NCBI GenBank assembly: GCA_014529385.2
Contig: CM043969.1
Location: 72,444,676-72,504,675 of the forward strand
Direction of reading: 5' to 3'
Length of the DNA: 60,000 bases
Source of the DNA: Adiantum capillus-veneris
Taxonomy: Eukaryota > Streptophyta > Polypodiopsida > Polypodiales > Pteridaceae
The translations under genes were made by a program, and so were the position numbers. Positions 1 through 10,088 of this stretch are shown piece by piece. The number at the start of each line of letters is the position of its first letter. Positions within the stretch are counted from its first letter, which is position 1. The notes below the pieces were generated by a model. The model saw only the letters and a program-made list of their open reading frames with translations. It had not been told where the DNA came from and did not search any database.

Positions 1-1176
1 AAGTAGGCCTGCTAGCTGCAAGGAAAACATCTACAGGATATTGGGTGGGGTCTGCAGGAGTTTTGGGGTGGGGGAAAACAAGGATGCAAGGTTAACTATG
101 GAGGGAGGAGAGTGCAGATAACTGCCAGCCACTGCATGCAAGTGGGACAGGTGGTTCGAGTGGATAGCCATGCATATGTGTGGGCGTTACAGCGAATGGT
201 CGACCACAAAAGAGGGTGTGGATGGCGTAGAACAAAGGACTGCCCGAGAAAGGTGTGAGAGATAGAGAAAGTAAGAGAGAGAGAAAGTCGTACTGCATTC
301 TGCCCGCCAGGAGGTCAGAGAGAGAGAAAGATTGTATGGCTGCTGCAGTTGAGGGTGCTGGAGAGAGAGAGAGAGAGAAAGAGAAACAACTCCTCTGCAT
401 GAGGGTGGTTGGAGTCATGGGCGTGTGTGCGCCTTGTGTAGTAAACGAGGGGCAGAGAGAGAGAGAGAGAGGGGCATGCACCTGATGTGCGGTAGAGAAA
501 AAAAAGAAGAAAAATGCGTCCCTGTCACAGCTGCAGAGAGTAACGGCGACCTCCAGTTGTGTGTGTGTGTGGGTTGGCAAACCACACTGAAGATGGACGC
601 TACAGGTTGTTGACAGAGAGCCTGAGATTTTGGGTGCCTTTGCATGCGAAAGGGGCAGCTGGGTGATCGAAATGCAAAGGGCGGCACCTGCTACATGGGG
701 AATCCAACGAACGCAGACAAACTCGGAAAATGCCGAGGGCCTCTGCTTTGACCAGAGTGTGCATGGTCTTTGCGGCACCCGTTTTTTTTTTTTTTTTTGG
801 GTGGTTGTTGTAAGCAAGAGTCAAGACAATAGACAACCGTTTGTGTGGTGTGCCGCGGCTAGTTGGCCAGAGAAAGAGAAAGAGAGTCAGAGTCGAGAGA
901 CTCTGCTGACGTGGTTGGTGTAGCCAATGAGGGATAAAGAGTGAGTGGATGGTTGCTGGCGGCTGAGAGTTGAGTGAGAGAGAGAGTTTTTCTCCACATG
1001 ACGTAGCTGGGTGAGCTTGCGACCACAGCCGTGAAGATGGTGTTAGGCTGCATGGCGGCTACTGGTTGGCAAGTGAGGGACAGAATAACCTGATGACGAG
1101 GTGGTGTGTGTGCGTGCGCGACATTGTGAGAGAAAGAGTCTGGCGGCAGTGAGAACTGGCGGCCTATGATGGCTCG

Positions 1177-1213
<37 letters not shown>

Positions 1214-1850
1214 CTTGGGTATCCACCTATTGAGCCGCCTCTTATTATGGCCATGCCATGAATCAGCCCGCGAACATTTTATAGCGCTGAATTAGCCTGA
1301 AAATGATGGTGCCTTCATGGCTTGATGGAATCGAGATCGGGCCAACAGATCCTTGCTTCCCTTGTAGAGAACTTCCATACATAAAGAACGCTCTCTTTCC
1401 AAAGCTCTACCTCATTCCAGACTTCTTTGTAGACTCCACCGATTCAAAAGAAAGAAAAACTCAGATCTAGCTCCAATGATTAGTTTCAATCATTGCCTCA
1501 TCAACTTCCTCTTCTCTACTTCCAGATTTGTACACAGACACCTCTGTTTTCCAAACTACACAGACTTCTTCTACTTCTTTTAGTGCTACGTACAACAAAA
1601 TCCTATTTCCTATTTCTTATTTTTCCATGATCATATCGGGCTCCCTTGCACCCCCCAAAAATTTCAAAGATTTTTACAAAAACATGTCAATCAAGATAAA
1701 ATCGCATGAAGCTAATTAGAGTTGTATAATTGCACTTATTTGTGGTACTTAACTGCAAAGATCTACATTTCGAGAAAAGCAAATTGTGCACCTTTCTTGG
1801 ATACCAAATTCAGGTCTTCGATGACTGCTTGTTACCAAGAGCGTTACCTA
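1..1850. other. Purine-rich spacer, no gene seen
   Basis: No coding region can be supported here. The + strand is rich in short (GA)n runs (about 245-480 and 865-900). There is a T17 run at 782-798 and a (TG)16 tract at 1179-1211. The long minus-strand reading frames over 92-817 and 859-1254 translate to serine/leucine/histidine/threonine stretches that follow directly from (CT)n and (CA)n tracts, so I treat them as non-coding. If the LTR at 1871-2352 is the 5' LTR of a minus-strand element, its internal region should lie here, but no gag or pol motif is visible. Confidence 0.6.
1179..1211. repeat. (TG)n microsatellite
   Basis: Uninterrupted TG dinucleotide tract of about 16 units. Confidence 0.95.
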
Positions 1851-1851
1851 T

Positions 1852-1863
1852 GCTCTGATACCA
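1852..1863 (-). other. Primer-binding site of an LTR retrotransposon
   Basis: The reverse complement reads TGGTATCAGAGC, the standard plant primer-binding site complementary to the 3' end of initiator-Met tRNA. It lies 7 bp inside the LTR-like sequence that starts at 1871, which places the parent element on the minus strand. Confidence 0.8.
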
Positions 1864-1870
1864 CTGCTAC

Positions 1871-2352
1871 TGTTGGAGCGTGGCTGCCCTGCAAATCATC
1901 CAAGATAACACCATACAACACATAAATCGGCAAATCCCCATACCTGACGAACCTCATAGCACAGAATTGAAGCCGTACGCGAACAAAGAGAGAGATTGAG
2001 AGCGCGAGAGGATAAAAGAGCGTGTGCAGGCACACCTCCTAGACCGGAGTGCTACGCCGGCATGGCGAGAGAGAAGAGGGAAGAGGAGAGAAGAACAACG
2101 CAAACACTGGGTGCAATCTCCCCCCGTGCAAGAGTGAGCATTTCCCTCTTGCACGTATTTAATTTATAGATTTCTTGAATGCTCAAAGTGAGTACAAACT
2201 GGCCGGTCGGACATAATTGGCCAAAGCTCATAAGGAGCACTTGAATAACCAAATATACATAAAATGTAACATCCTTCTGCATAATCCATTATCTGCTGAT
2301 GCTTTTGCCACCTGTCAGCTGCAATAGATAATAAAATATCAATTCTATAACA
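1871..2352 (-). repeat. Solitary LTR candidate (minus-strand retrotransposon)
   Basis: A 482-bp segment begins TGTTGG and ends TAACA, so it has TG...CA termini, and it abuts a perfect primer-binding site at 1852-1863. On the minus strand the order is LTR then primer site, as in a 5' LTR. No partner LTR and no gag/pol motifs are visible, so it is either a recombination remnant that kept its primer site or the edge of an element running off the left end of the window. The far boundary was chosen from the terminal motif only. Confidence 0.55.
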
Positions 2353-2863
2353 GTTGGCTCTATGACAATCCTTCTTTTGGGAATGCAAGATAAACTGGGC
2401 AAGTCGATGGAGTTTCATTGGAGATCAAGACGCTTTATAATTATGAAGCCGTGGAGGACACATCTCTCCATTTTGGTTTATGGGTTGGTAAACGATGAGT
2501 GGAAAGCAAGCAATGAGACTATGTCTACACAATATTCACAGTGCTTTCATGGTCTATTTAAGAGATGAGTGTTCTGCTTAAGCAAGAAAACTATGTGTGC
2601 TTGAAGGTTTCCTTTCATTGAGCATCTTCCTTTAGAAGGGTTTATATATTTTGAGCAATTTAACCTTGCAACAAACCTCTCATGTGGACTTATATGTTTA
2701 GGACAATGGCTGGTTTAACTTTGCTAAGTAGTAAAAGGTTCTTCAGATCAACTCTTAGACTCTTAGGCATTTTGTTTTTGGTTAAAAATGTTGGACTTTA
2801 TAATGCTTTATGCTTTGGCAGGGGCGTTTTGAAAGGTATGATACTTAAAATTCAAGAATAATT

Positions 2864-2864
<1 letters not shown>
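2353..2864. other. Spacer, nothing recognised
   Basis: AT-leaning sequence downstream of the solitary LTR. The only reading frame above 60 codons (2362-2568) has no recognisable motif. Confidence 0.5.

Positions 2865-2901
<37 letters not shown>
2865..2901. repeat. (GA)n microsatellite
   Basis: About 18 GA units with one interruption near 2894. Confidence 0.95.
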
Positions 2902-3696
2902 TGCTCACTTCTTCCATGGTATTCTACCTGTGTCACAAGCTATTGCTTACTGTAATAGCCTTATCTTGTTGGCATCCACCATTTTGGTAAGACCTTAATC
3001 ATAGCTTATTGTCTCTTATTTTGGCATGCAAAATGGCAGCTAAAATTAGAGTCTCGAACGTGCACGCAACCCAAAAAATGGCATCAGTAAGGTCACGAGC
3101 CCCACCTTCCTGGGTGAATGGAAAGTGGCAGCCCCTTCCCAAACATGTGCGCTTCTCGGCGTTTTGCAAAAGAACTCTAACCCCTTTCTAGCGCATGTGC
3201 AGCTTTGTGTGTGTCAGCGAGCTTGAGCGACCAAGGTTGCATGCTGCCCCAAGGGACATCCTCACATTTATGGGCATGCTCAACGATATCAATGGTGGTT
3301 GCATGTCATACCAATTGGATATCGGGGCCTGCAGCAGCAATCAAAGCCCACATACTGCAGCCCTTGATTGGTAACGTGTACGTGCTATTGAAATGCTAAA
3401 GTGCATGCACGCTATTGAAATTCACATATCAGTGATTGTGGCCAAAAGAGTTGTCAGACAGTTCACCATGTTGGCTTCTCTACAAAGAGGGGACATGGAC
3501 ATTACAATTTGCACACAATGAGAAAAGGATGCATGCCGTGTGCAGCCAACAGTCCCAAATGGCTGAGATTGAGAAAGAGATTCTAGGCTGATGTTGAACA
3601 GCTTGTAGCATCGTTGAAGGGCCTTAAGATCCACAACCTTGAAAACAATCATGTGCTGACAGAACAAGCCAAGCTCGACGGAGACGCACGCACACG

Positions 3697-3699
<3 letters not shown>
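2902..3699. other. Spacer, nothing recognised
   Basis: No coding motif or terminal repeat is visible. Short frames at 3009-3191 and 3205-3399 lack any family signature. Confidence 0.5.

Positions 3700-3761
<62 letters not shown>
3700..3761. repeat. (GA)31 microsatellite
   Basis: Perfect dinucleotide tract. The arginine/glutamate and leucine/serine reading frames on either strand across it are artefacts of the repeat. Confidence 0.97.
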
Positions 3762-3763
<2 letters not shown>

Positions 3764-4313
3764 CAAGGAGGAGAAGAAAAAAGAAACAAGTTTAATCAGA
3801 AGAGACATCGAGGATCTAGACGAGTTGCACTCAAAACACTTTTTTGTGTGCTCGCACCTGTGAGCACGCGCACACACACATAGAGGAGAATAAGAGGAAA
3901 AAGAATTCCTCATATTGTGGAAACAATCCCAAAAAGAACCAGCAGGCATGCCTTGAACTCAAGACATCTTTTTATTTCCTTTGTTGAGGTTGAAGAATTC
4001 TCAAGCACCAAGGAGTCAAAAGAAGGGCACCACCTCTAGAATGTGTGCGCAATTTTTTAAAAAAAAGAGCACGAGTAGCAAGGTCACCAAACTTGCCTAT
4101 ATGGGCCCATAGGAGGCGGCAACCCTTTCCGAACTTGTGCGCTGCATGAGTGGTGATGGCAGCTTGGAGACAGTGCTTGCTTGTGTGCCTTCTTCACTAG
4201 TCCCATGCACATGAACACACTCATTTTCACACTTGCCCCAGACTGCGCCAATGTGCTCCACCTGACCTTGTGGCCGATTTTGAGACACACACACTTTTTT
4301 TTTTTTGTAATGT
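3762..4313. other. Spacer with one tRNA B-box-like motif
   Basis: No gene seen. Around 3951-3965 the minus strand reads GAGTTCAAGGC, a Pol III B-box-like motif shared with the SINE-like copies at 4.8 and 6.4 kb, but the rest of the unit is not clear here. Confidence 0.35.
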
Positions 4314-4338
4314 GACACACACACACACACACACACAC

Positions 4339-4422
<84 letters not shown>
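4314..4422. repeat. Compound (CA)n(GA)n microsatellite
   Basis: About 12 CA units (4314-4338) followed directly by about 41 uninterrupted GA units (4341-4422). Confidence 0.97.
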
Positions 4423-4423
<1 letters not shown>

Positions 4424-4709
4424 AACCAGTGATAGACTGGGTCACCTGGGCTTTGAGAATAGGGATACGAGATTTATAAGGGAACGCCATTTTTTATATA
4501 AAGTTGTAAGTCTCTTAACCAGAAGCCCATGTTGCATTGTAGCTCAAAGGCAAGATCTATGGATTGGTGCACAGGTTCGACAATGAGGCTTCAACTATCA
4601 AGGGGATGAGAGGTTCTCTGTAGACTCTACAAGTGGAGTGGCAACCATTGTGGCACTTGAGGTGACAAGGCAGAGAGTAGTAGGCATGTGTGTGTCTGTG
4701 TTTGTGTAC

Positions 4710-4713
<4 letters not shown>

Positions 4714-4751
<38 letters not shown>
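4714..4751. repeat. (GA)n microsatellite
   Basis: About 19 GA units, just upstream of the SINE-like unit. Confidence 0.95.
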
Positions 4752-4752
<1 letters not shown>

Positions 4753-4765
4753 TATTTCAGTTTCC

Positions 4766-4922
4766 TTTTCTTTTTCACACACACACACATCCGTGAGAAG
4801 AGCCCAAGAGACCTCAAAGATGCATCTGAGGAGTCTTGAACTCAAAACTTGATACTCTAGAGGGAACTGGGATAGTAACCAATCTACCACACTTGGTTGA
4901 TAGAAAGGTTATTTGAGCTCCC
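4766..4922 (-). mobile_element. SINE-like repeat, copy 1
   Basis: On the minus strand this carries TGGTAGATTGG (4879-4889), matching 10 of 11 positions of the Pol III A-box consensus TRGYNNARNNG. About 48 bp later comes GTTCAAGAC (4833-4841), a full match to the B-box consensus GWTCRANNC. That spacing is normal for a tRNA. A second copy with the same boxes and the same flanking words lies at 6340-6430. tRNA-derived promoters of this kind are the hallmark of SINEs. The 3' end, tail and target duplication are not defined, so boundaries are approximate. Confidence 0.45.
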
Positions 4923-5709
4923 TCTCTAGACATCCATGAAGTTGACATGGTTAAATCAAATTCATGATAAGATTGTTTGTGAATTAAGGACTCTTGGAAC
5001 GAACATTGCATGCTCTTGAATGGAGCGATAGCACACTGGATCGATTTCAATTGTTTATGGTTGCATTTGAAGGTATATTGGTGCATTATGAACATTATTG
5101 ACTTGGGAAAATAAAGAACTTGACAAGCTTTTATATGGGAAATGTTTTCTCTTGGAGTAGATTCATCATAGATAAGCCCAACAACAAGTCTTGATGACAA
5201 CGAGTGCGGGGTGCAAATATTTTCTCCACTCTACTTGCATCTTGAAGCCATGGGGCATGGTGTGAGTAGTTGACATTGACAAACAAATTTGTGCACGACA
5301 TTCAAGATGCAATCACTCTACTGAGCTTTAGCTAACAAAGTTGCATGGCCGGAGGGAAAGGCTCGGGGACAAAAGGCATGGTGTGCAATGTTTTTAAAAA
5401 ATTGATTTCCTAACCATACACAATTCCTTTTTATGATAATCTAGTGAGGAATAATTTGAGCGAATTTCTCATATTTTCACACTGTTTTCCTTAGATTTTA
5501 GGCAAAATTTATCCTTTTCCTCTTGCTTATAACTAACATTATTGAATCTAAAGCGACATAATTGTAAGCTAAGACACACTTCTGTTGAATATATTATGCT
5601 ATGTTTGAGACTTAGATGGCATGACCAACTAATTTGTAAACACCAATACATGGTACAAGGAATACTACCATAGTGTATTGATTCAGAGGACTTCAATAGA
5701 TCATTTCAA

Positions 5710-5712
<3 letters not shown>
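4923..5712. other. Spacer, nothing recognised
   Basis: AT-rich. Minus-strand frames at 4814-5200 and 5469-5696 show no family motif. Confidence 0.5.

Positions 5713-5757
<45 letters not shown>
5713..5757. repeat. Compound (TG)14(AG)8 microsatellite
   Basis: TG tract 5713-5740 passes directly into an AG tract 5741-5757. Confidence 0.96.
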
Positions 5758-5902
5758 ATAAAATGATTGGATGGGGAAAAGTCGTCTGCCCGTACATAAA
5801 AACAACTTCTTCATTGCACGAAAAGTAAGGAGGAGTGATCAGCATGTGAAGACCAAGGTAATCTCCATTTGTTTTGTCTCGAGGTGGAGTTTCTTTAGTT
5901 TG

Positions 5903-6054
5903 ATGTAGGGTTTTGATCTTCACAAGTATAACGACCTTGGTGTCTATCCCTTCCTACCCTCTAAAAAGTGATCATTTCATGTAGGGTTTTGCTCTTCACA
6001 AGTACAAGCACCTTGATGTTTATCCATGCCTACCCTCTAAAACGTGATCGTTTC
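5903..6054. repeat. 76-bp direct tandem duplication
   Basis: Two copies (5903-5978 and 5979-6054). Both start ATGTAGGGTTTTG, continue through CTTCACAAGTA and end near CCTACCCTCTAAAA followed by GTGATC. The copies differ at several bases. Confidence 0.85.
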
Positions 6055-6339
6055 GTTTGTTTACAAACAACTAATAGTGGATTCACCTTCCTTTTGGCTC
6101 AAATATCACTATTGATAGTTCAACAAGGGAAGAGAGGGGTGCAAAAAATGAGTCCTTTTTTATTTGATCGCAACAACATGCAGGTCACATACTAGTCCAT
6201 ACAAGGGTATCTGAGAGTTTTTAAAAATTTTGGGATGTTTGACGATCTCCACAAAACATAAGGTGTTATGGTAATTTCTCCTTTCTCCTTTTTTTTAAAG
6301 AGAGAAGAGGTCTTAATGTCTAAGGAACTGTCCCCATAG

Positions 6340-6430
6340 GTCTTACCACTCTTGAACTCAAGACCTATTATTCAAGAGGGAACTAGGATAACCAATCTAC
6401 CATGGTTGGGTAATGGAAAGCTTATTCTAG
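6340..6430 (-). mobile_element. SINE-like repeat, copy 2
   Basis: Minus strand: the A-box-like TGGTAGATTGG (6392-6402) is followed about 45 bp later by GTTCAAGAG (6349-6357), one mismatch from the B-box consensus. It shares the intervening words and the downstream ATGGAAAG/TTATT segment with copy 1. Weaker relatives appear near 6545-6620 and 6720-6795 (shared TTGATGGAAAG end), suggesting a local cluster of one tRNA-derived family. Confidence 0.4.
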
Positions 6431-7440
6431 TTTCACCTTCTAATTCCACGCACATGCACACAAGAATAGAAGTTTTAACATAGTAGCTACAAGAGAAGAA
6501 AAAGAAGATAACTTTTACATCATAAAAGAACACCAAAACTTACTTGTCAAGACCTCAACCCAAGACTTGGTAGTCTAAAGGGAAAGAAAAAACCCAACCT
6601 GCTGATAGAAATGTAATTGCAATTTTCTCTTCCACTAATTTTTTATCTCTTGCAAACGTGCATGAAAGTGGAAATTTTTAACGTCGTGGGAACATCACAA
6701 AAGGACCTAAAAGATCCATCTTGTGGGCCTGGCAATCACAATCTAGTACTTACAAGGGACATCTCTAGCACACTTTGTTGATGGAAAGCCTTTTCATTTT
6801 CATCTAGAGAGAGAGTGTGTATGTGCATAAGCATGTTGTTTCAATTGAGAGACCTGAACACGAGGTCGAAAACTCAAATAATCATTCTTGTGCATGGTGA
6901 TGAACGTCATTATTTGCCAAATAACGATGGGTTAGGGTAGTCTGTTTTCAAACATAGTGTGTGGCAATCCATTCCTTAGCTTAATTGTTTCAAATTCAAG
7001 TCTATGTATAGGTAGATGATGTTTCCAATTTTATCATCGTCTTCATTGAACATTGATTCATTTTGTAAGAAAAATAAAGACCGATGTGGAAGTCTTAGTT
7101 AAGACCAAATGGCATGATCTATAGGTTGAATTGAGTCATGCACTTAGAGGACTAAGATTGAGACCAATAATGTGCATAATTCTTATTCTCCTCCCTACTA
7201 CCTACTTCCCTCCGATTCACATTCAATTAGTTGGAATCTTGCTAGATTCTTTTGCAAGCTACAATTCTTCCAAACTGGAGCAAAATCACCAAGGAACACC
7301 TTAAAATGGACCTCACAACCTTCACTCTCAGGTAATGCCCTTCGATATAAGTCAACTCGCCACGAGATGCTCACTGCTCACATGCTCTCTATTAAGAAAA
7401 ATGAGTAGGGTCTCCCCTCTCCTGCCAGTCATCTACACTC
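6431..7440. other. Spacer with decayed SINE-like fragments
   Basis: No coding evidence. Fragments related to the SINE-like family are suggested at about 6545-6620 and 6720-6795; the rest is unassigned. Confidence 0.35.
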
Positions 7441-7810
7441 TACCAGCTATCCGACTATACCTCCCCTACCTTGCCCGCCACCTGGCATCCTCCTCTCCCC
7501 AAACCATGTTGCCACCAGCTTGAAAGCATCCTCTTTCCTCTTTGGGCGTTGGCTACCTCCCTCTACCAGCTATCCGACTATACCTCCCCTACCTTGCCCG
7601 CCACCTGGCATCCTCCTCTCCCCAAACCATGTTGCCACCAGCTTGCAAGCATCCTCTTTCCTCTTTGGGCGTTGGCTACCTCCCTCTGCCATCTCCAGGT
7701 TATCTCCCTATACCTCGCCTGCCACCTAGCCTCCTCTCCCCAACCATACTACCACCAACTTGCAAGTGTCCTCTTCCCTCTTCATGCATTGATTGCCTCT
7801 TCACCATCTA
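7441..7810. repeat. 123-bp tandem repeat, about 3 copies
   Basis: Units start at 7441 and 7564 (both TACCAGCTATCCGAC) and, more diverged, at about 7687. Each carries CCACCTGGCATCC- and TGCAAGCATCCTC-like words and the TTGGGCGTTGGCTACC word. The array ends about 15 bp before the 3' LTR of Gypsy-2. Since 123 is a multiple of three, it keeps plus-strand frames open for up to 139 codons; these are not credible proteins. Confidence 0.85.
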
Positions 7811-7823
7811 TAGATAACCTTTC

Positions 7824-7947
7824 CGAAAGGGCGGTGGTAATGTGTGTGCTAGTCTCCACCCAACCGTGCTATCTTATAGCCTCCCCCTAGCTTACACATT
7901 GTCTGGCCGTGCCGATGGCCTTGCCCGTAGGACCCATGGTCCTTACA
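7824..7947 (-). repeat. Gypsy-2 3' LTR (~124 bp)
   Basis: Matches 13861-13983 and 13994-14115 along nearly its full length. On the minus strand it starts TGTAAGGACC and carries CTATAAGATAG (near 7870-7880), a TATA-box-like sequence, in mid-LTR. The outer end (GAAAGGGCGG) lacks a clean CA terminus, so that boundary is within about 2 bp. Confidence 0.8.
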
Positions 7948-7970
7948 TTTACCCCCCCCCCCCCTTGGAG
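7948..7970 (-). other. Gypsy-2 polypurine tract
   Basis: On the minus strand a CCAAG word followed by a run of 13 G (C13 on +, 7952-7964) and TAAA lies directly against the LTR start TGTAAGG. This is the expected position for the plus-strand primer of an LTR retrotransposon. Confidence 0.75.
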
Positions 7971-8493
7971 AATCGTTTTCGTCCTCGAAAACGAACGTAG
8001 GAAAACGTTTCTTAAGTGCGGAGACATTCTCCCATGTAGAACCTTCTTCAAGTCTATCTAGCCATTTTACCAACACCTGTTGTCTGACATGATGTCTGGT
8101 GTGAAGCTCATGAGAATCCAAAATCTTTTCGGGCTCATGAGGGATGCTTGGCGGTTTGATAAGGTCAACTAACACACTTGTGTCAATGACATTATCATTC
8201 TGTCCTAATTGTTTTTGTAAATGGCTAACATGAAAAACATGATGAACTCGTGAGTGCTATGGAAGAGCTAGTTTATAGGCCACTTGACCTATACGTTTGA
8301 GAATGGTAAATGGTACACAATAGCGTGGTGAAAGTTTAGCAACTTTTTCCGTCTTCAGACTTTGTGAATGCTCTGAAACCTTGAGGAAAACCTTGTCTCC
8401 TTCTTCAAACGTAGCAAGACGACGATGCTCATCTGCGTACTTCTTATATTGATTTTGAGCTTGCTTAACATTCTGTCTAGCAACTCGAAGCAT
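7970..8493 (-). pseudogene. Gypsy-2 integrase C-terminus and chromodomain
   Basis: Two overlapping minus-strand frames. The upstream one (8257-8493) ends with a GPY/F-like module, SPRYCVPFTILKRIGQVAYK, where the usual G before PF is V. The downstream one (7849-8175) carries PEKILDSHELHTR, then QVLVKWLDRLEEGSTWE, the aromatic and acidic pattern of a chromodomain; in chromoviruses this domain directs integration to marked chromatin. Translation then runs into the LTR, so the true end is probably near 7975 at the charged FEDENDSPRGG stretch. A frameshift separates the two modules. The same arrangement is seen in Gypsy-3 and Gypsy-1. Confidence 0.8.
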
Positions 8494-8499
8494 GTCAAA

Positions 8500-9185
8500 A
8501 TGGTATTGGAGAAAACCTTTGCTTGTTGTATCTTCTCGTTAACCAACCCCACCGTAACGGGTGATCTAGGTTGAAATCCATATAGAAGCATAAATGGATT
8601 AAACCCTGTAGTCACATACTTTGAACTATTATAAGCAAATTCCAATATAAGTTAGTAGTCTTCCCAATTGGTTTGCTTCTTGCTAATGTACACTCATAGC
8701 ATATCCTCTAGCACTTGATTAACTCTTTCGGTTTGACCATCTATTTCTGGATGATCAGTCGTACTTAGATTAAGTTTAGTTTCCAAATTTTGAATCACAG
8801 TTCTCTAGAAGTGATTATCGAACTTTCGATCTCTATCACTAATGATACTAGCTAGAAGACCGTATAGTTTATATATATGCTCTACAAATAGTCGTGCTAA
8901 TTTTGGTGTCTTAACCGTAGTCTTAGTGGGGATGAGTCGACCCATCTTTGTGAGACATTCTACAATTACCCATATGGCATCATGACCATGATTTGTAATA
9001 GGTAGTCCTAGTATAAAATCCATAGAGATACTCTCCCACTTACCTTGTGGAATCTCTAAAGGATGTAAAAGGCCACCTACCTTGAGGCGCTCTGCCTTAT
9101 TAACTTAGCACGATTGGCAGTTTAGTACGTAATCTTGAACATCATGATGTAAACCCGGCCAATAAAATTGCCGTCGAACTAAGGC
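8500..9185 (-). pseudogene. Gypsy-2 integrase core
   Basis: Reading the minus strand: a zinc-finger end (HHDVQDYVLNCQSC, near 9105-9150) is followed by a stop. The catalytic core then starts with MDFILGLP (first Asp) at 9023. The second Asp lies in IISDRDRKF near 8820-8840, just before a frameshift. The third acidic residue is in DGQTERVNQ near 8720-8750, in another frame. The tail FAYNSSKYVTTGFNPF runs to about 8580. The D,D,E triad is therefore still recognisable although no single frame spans it. Such integrases insert element cDNA into chromosomes in the nucleus. Confidence 0.8.
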
Positions 9186-9559
9186 ATACGTCTTACGAAT
9201 ACTTGGATGACCAGCACTTGGACTATCGTGACACTCAAATAAGATTTGGTACCTAGTGTCTGAGTCCTTTGGCACACATACTCTACCCTTGTGGAGTAAG
9301 TAGCCATCATCAATGGAAAAATTCTTCCATCGCTTAAGCTCTTCCTTAGTAGGGGTGGAGCTTTGTGTGTTGGAGTTTTTATCTGCGCGTGCAGAGACAT
9401 GTTGATATGGTTGTACAAAGACATGTCAGTGTGAGGGATCCCTTTTTAAAACTCCACTCCACACTTTAGCATATGATTGATCTTGTGCACACTTGCCACG
9501 TAATGACTCCAAAAATCCAACCTTTATTTATGTGAAAGCAAGTGAATTAATATGGGGCA

Positions 9560-10088
9560 TCCGACTTAGTGCATCTGCTACTACATTATATCGCCCCTTG
9601 CGATATTGTAGCTTACAATCATAATCTTGAAGGATTTCTGCCCATCTAGCTTTACGGCCCTTCAAGTCCGTTTGAGTAGTAAACCGTTTGATACTCTCAT
9701 GGTCAAAAACTACTTCAAACTCGGCACCATATAAATAGTGTCGCCACTTTCGTAAAGCGTGAATTATGGCATAGAGCTCTCTCTCATAGACATAATAATT
9801 ATGTTGAGCTCTAACTAACTTTTTACTTTCAAAGGCTATAGGTCTTCCCTCCTAGAGAAGTACCACACCAATTGCTTTATCACTAACATCAGTCTCCACC
9901 ACAAACGGCTTAAGTGGGTCAACGATTGTTAGGATGGGAGCAGTGGCTATAGCTACCTTGAGCTGTTCAAAACTGCGTTTTTGGGCTTCTTCCCAAGAAA
10001 AGGTCTTACCTTTTGCTTTAAGTTGATCCATCATAATAACAACGATTTTGGCAGAATCATGGATATACTGTCGATTAAATCCAGCCAT
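9560..10088 (-). pseudogene. Gypsy-2 RNase H
   Basis: The frame 9852-10088 carries the connection and start of RNase H (PFVVETDVSDKAIGVVLL, first acidic residue) and ends in a stop. The same frame continues with YERELYAIIHALRKW (second acidic residue, near 9760-9800) and VFDHESIK (third, near 9690), then VVADALSRMP near 9570. The enzyme degrades the RNA strand of the replication hybrid. Apart from the stop at 9852-9854 the domain reads well. Confidence 0.75.

Noticed and set aside
92-817. 241-codon minus-strand reading frame, and similar long frames at 59128-59996
   Set aside because: Composition is Ser/Leu/Thr/His (or Arg/Glu on the other strand), dictated by CT/GA and CA/TG tracts; no domain or gene context.
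4750-4922. GGTTATTTCAG / GGTTATTTGAG words flanking SINE-like copy 1 as a target duplication
   Set aside because: The downstream word recurs in modified form beside copy 2, so it seems to be part of the repeat rather than a target-site duplication.
7471-7890. 139-codon plus-strand frame with internally repeated protein sequence
   Set aside because: It is the translation of the 123-bp tandem repeat, whose length is a multiple of three; opposite and overlapping frames are equally open.
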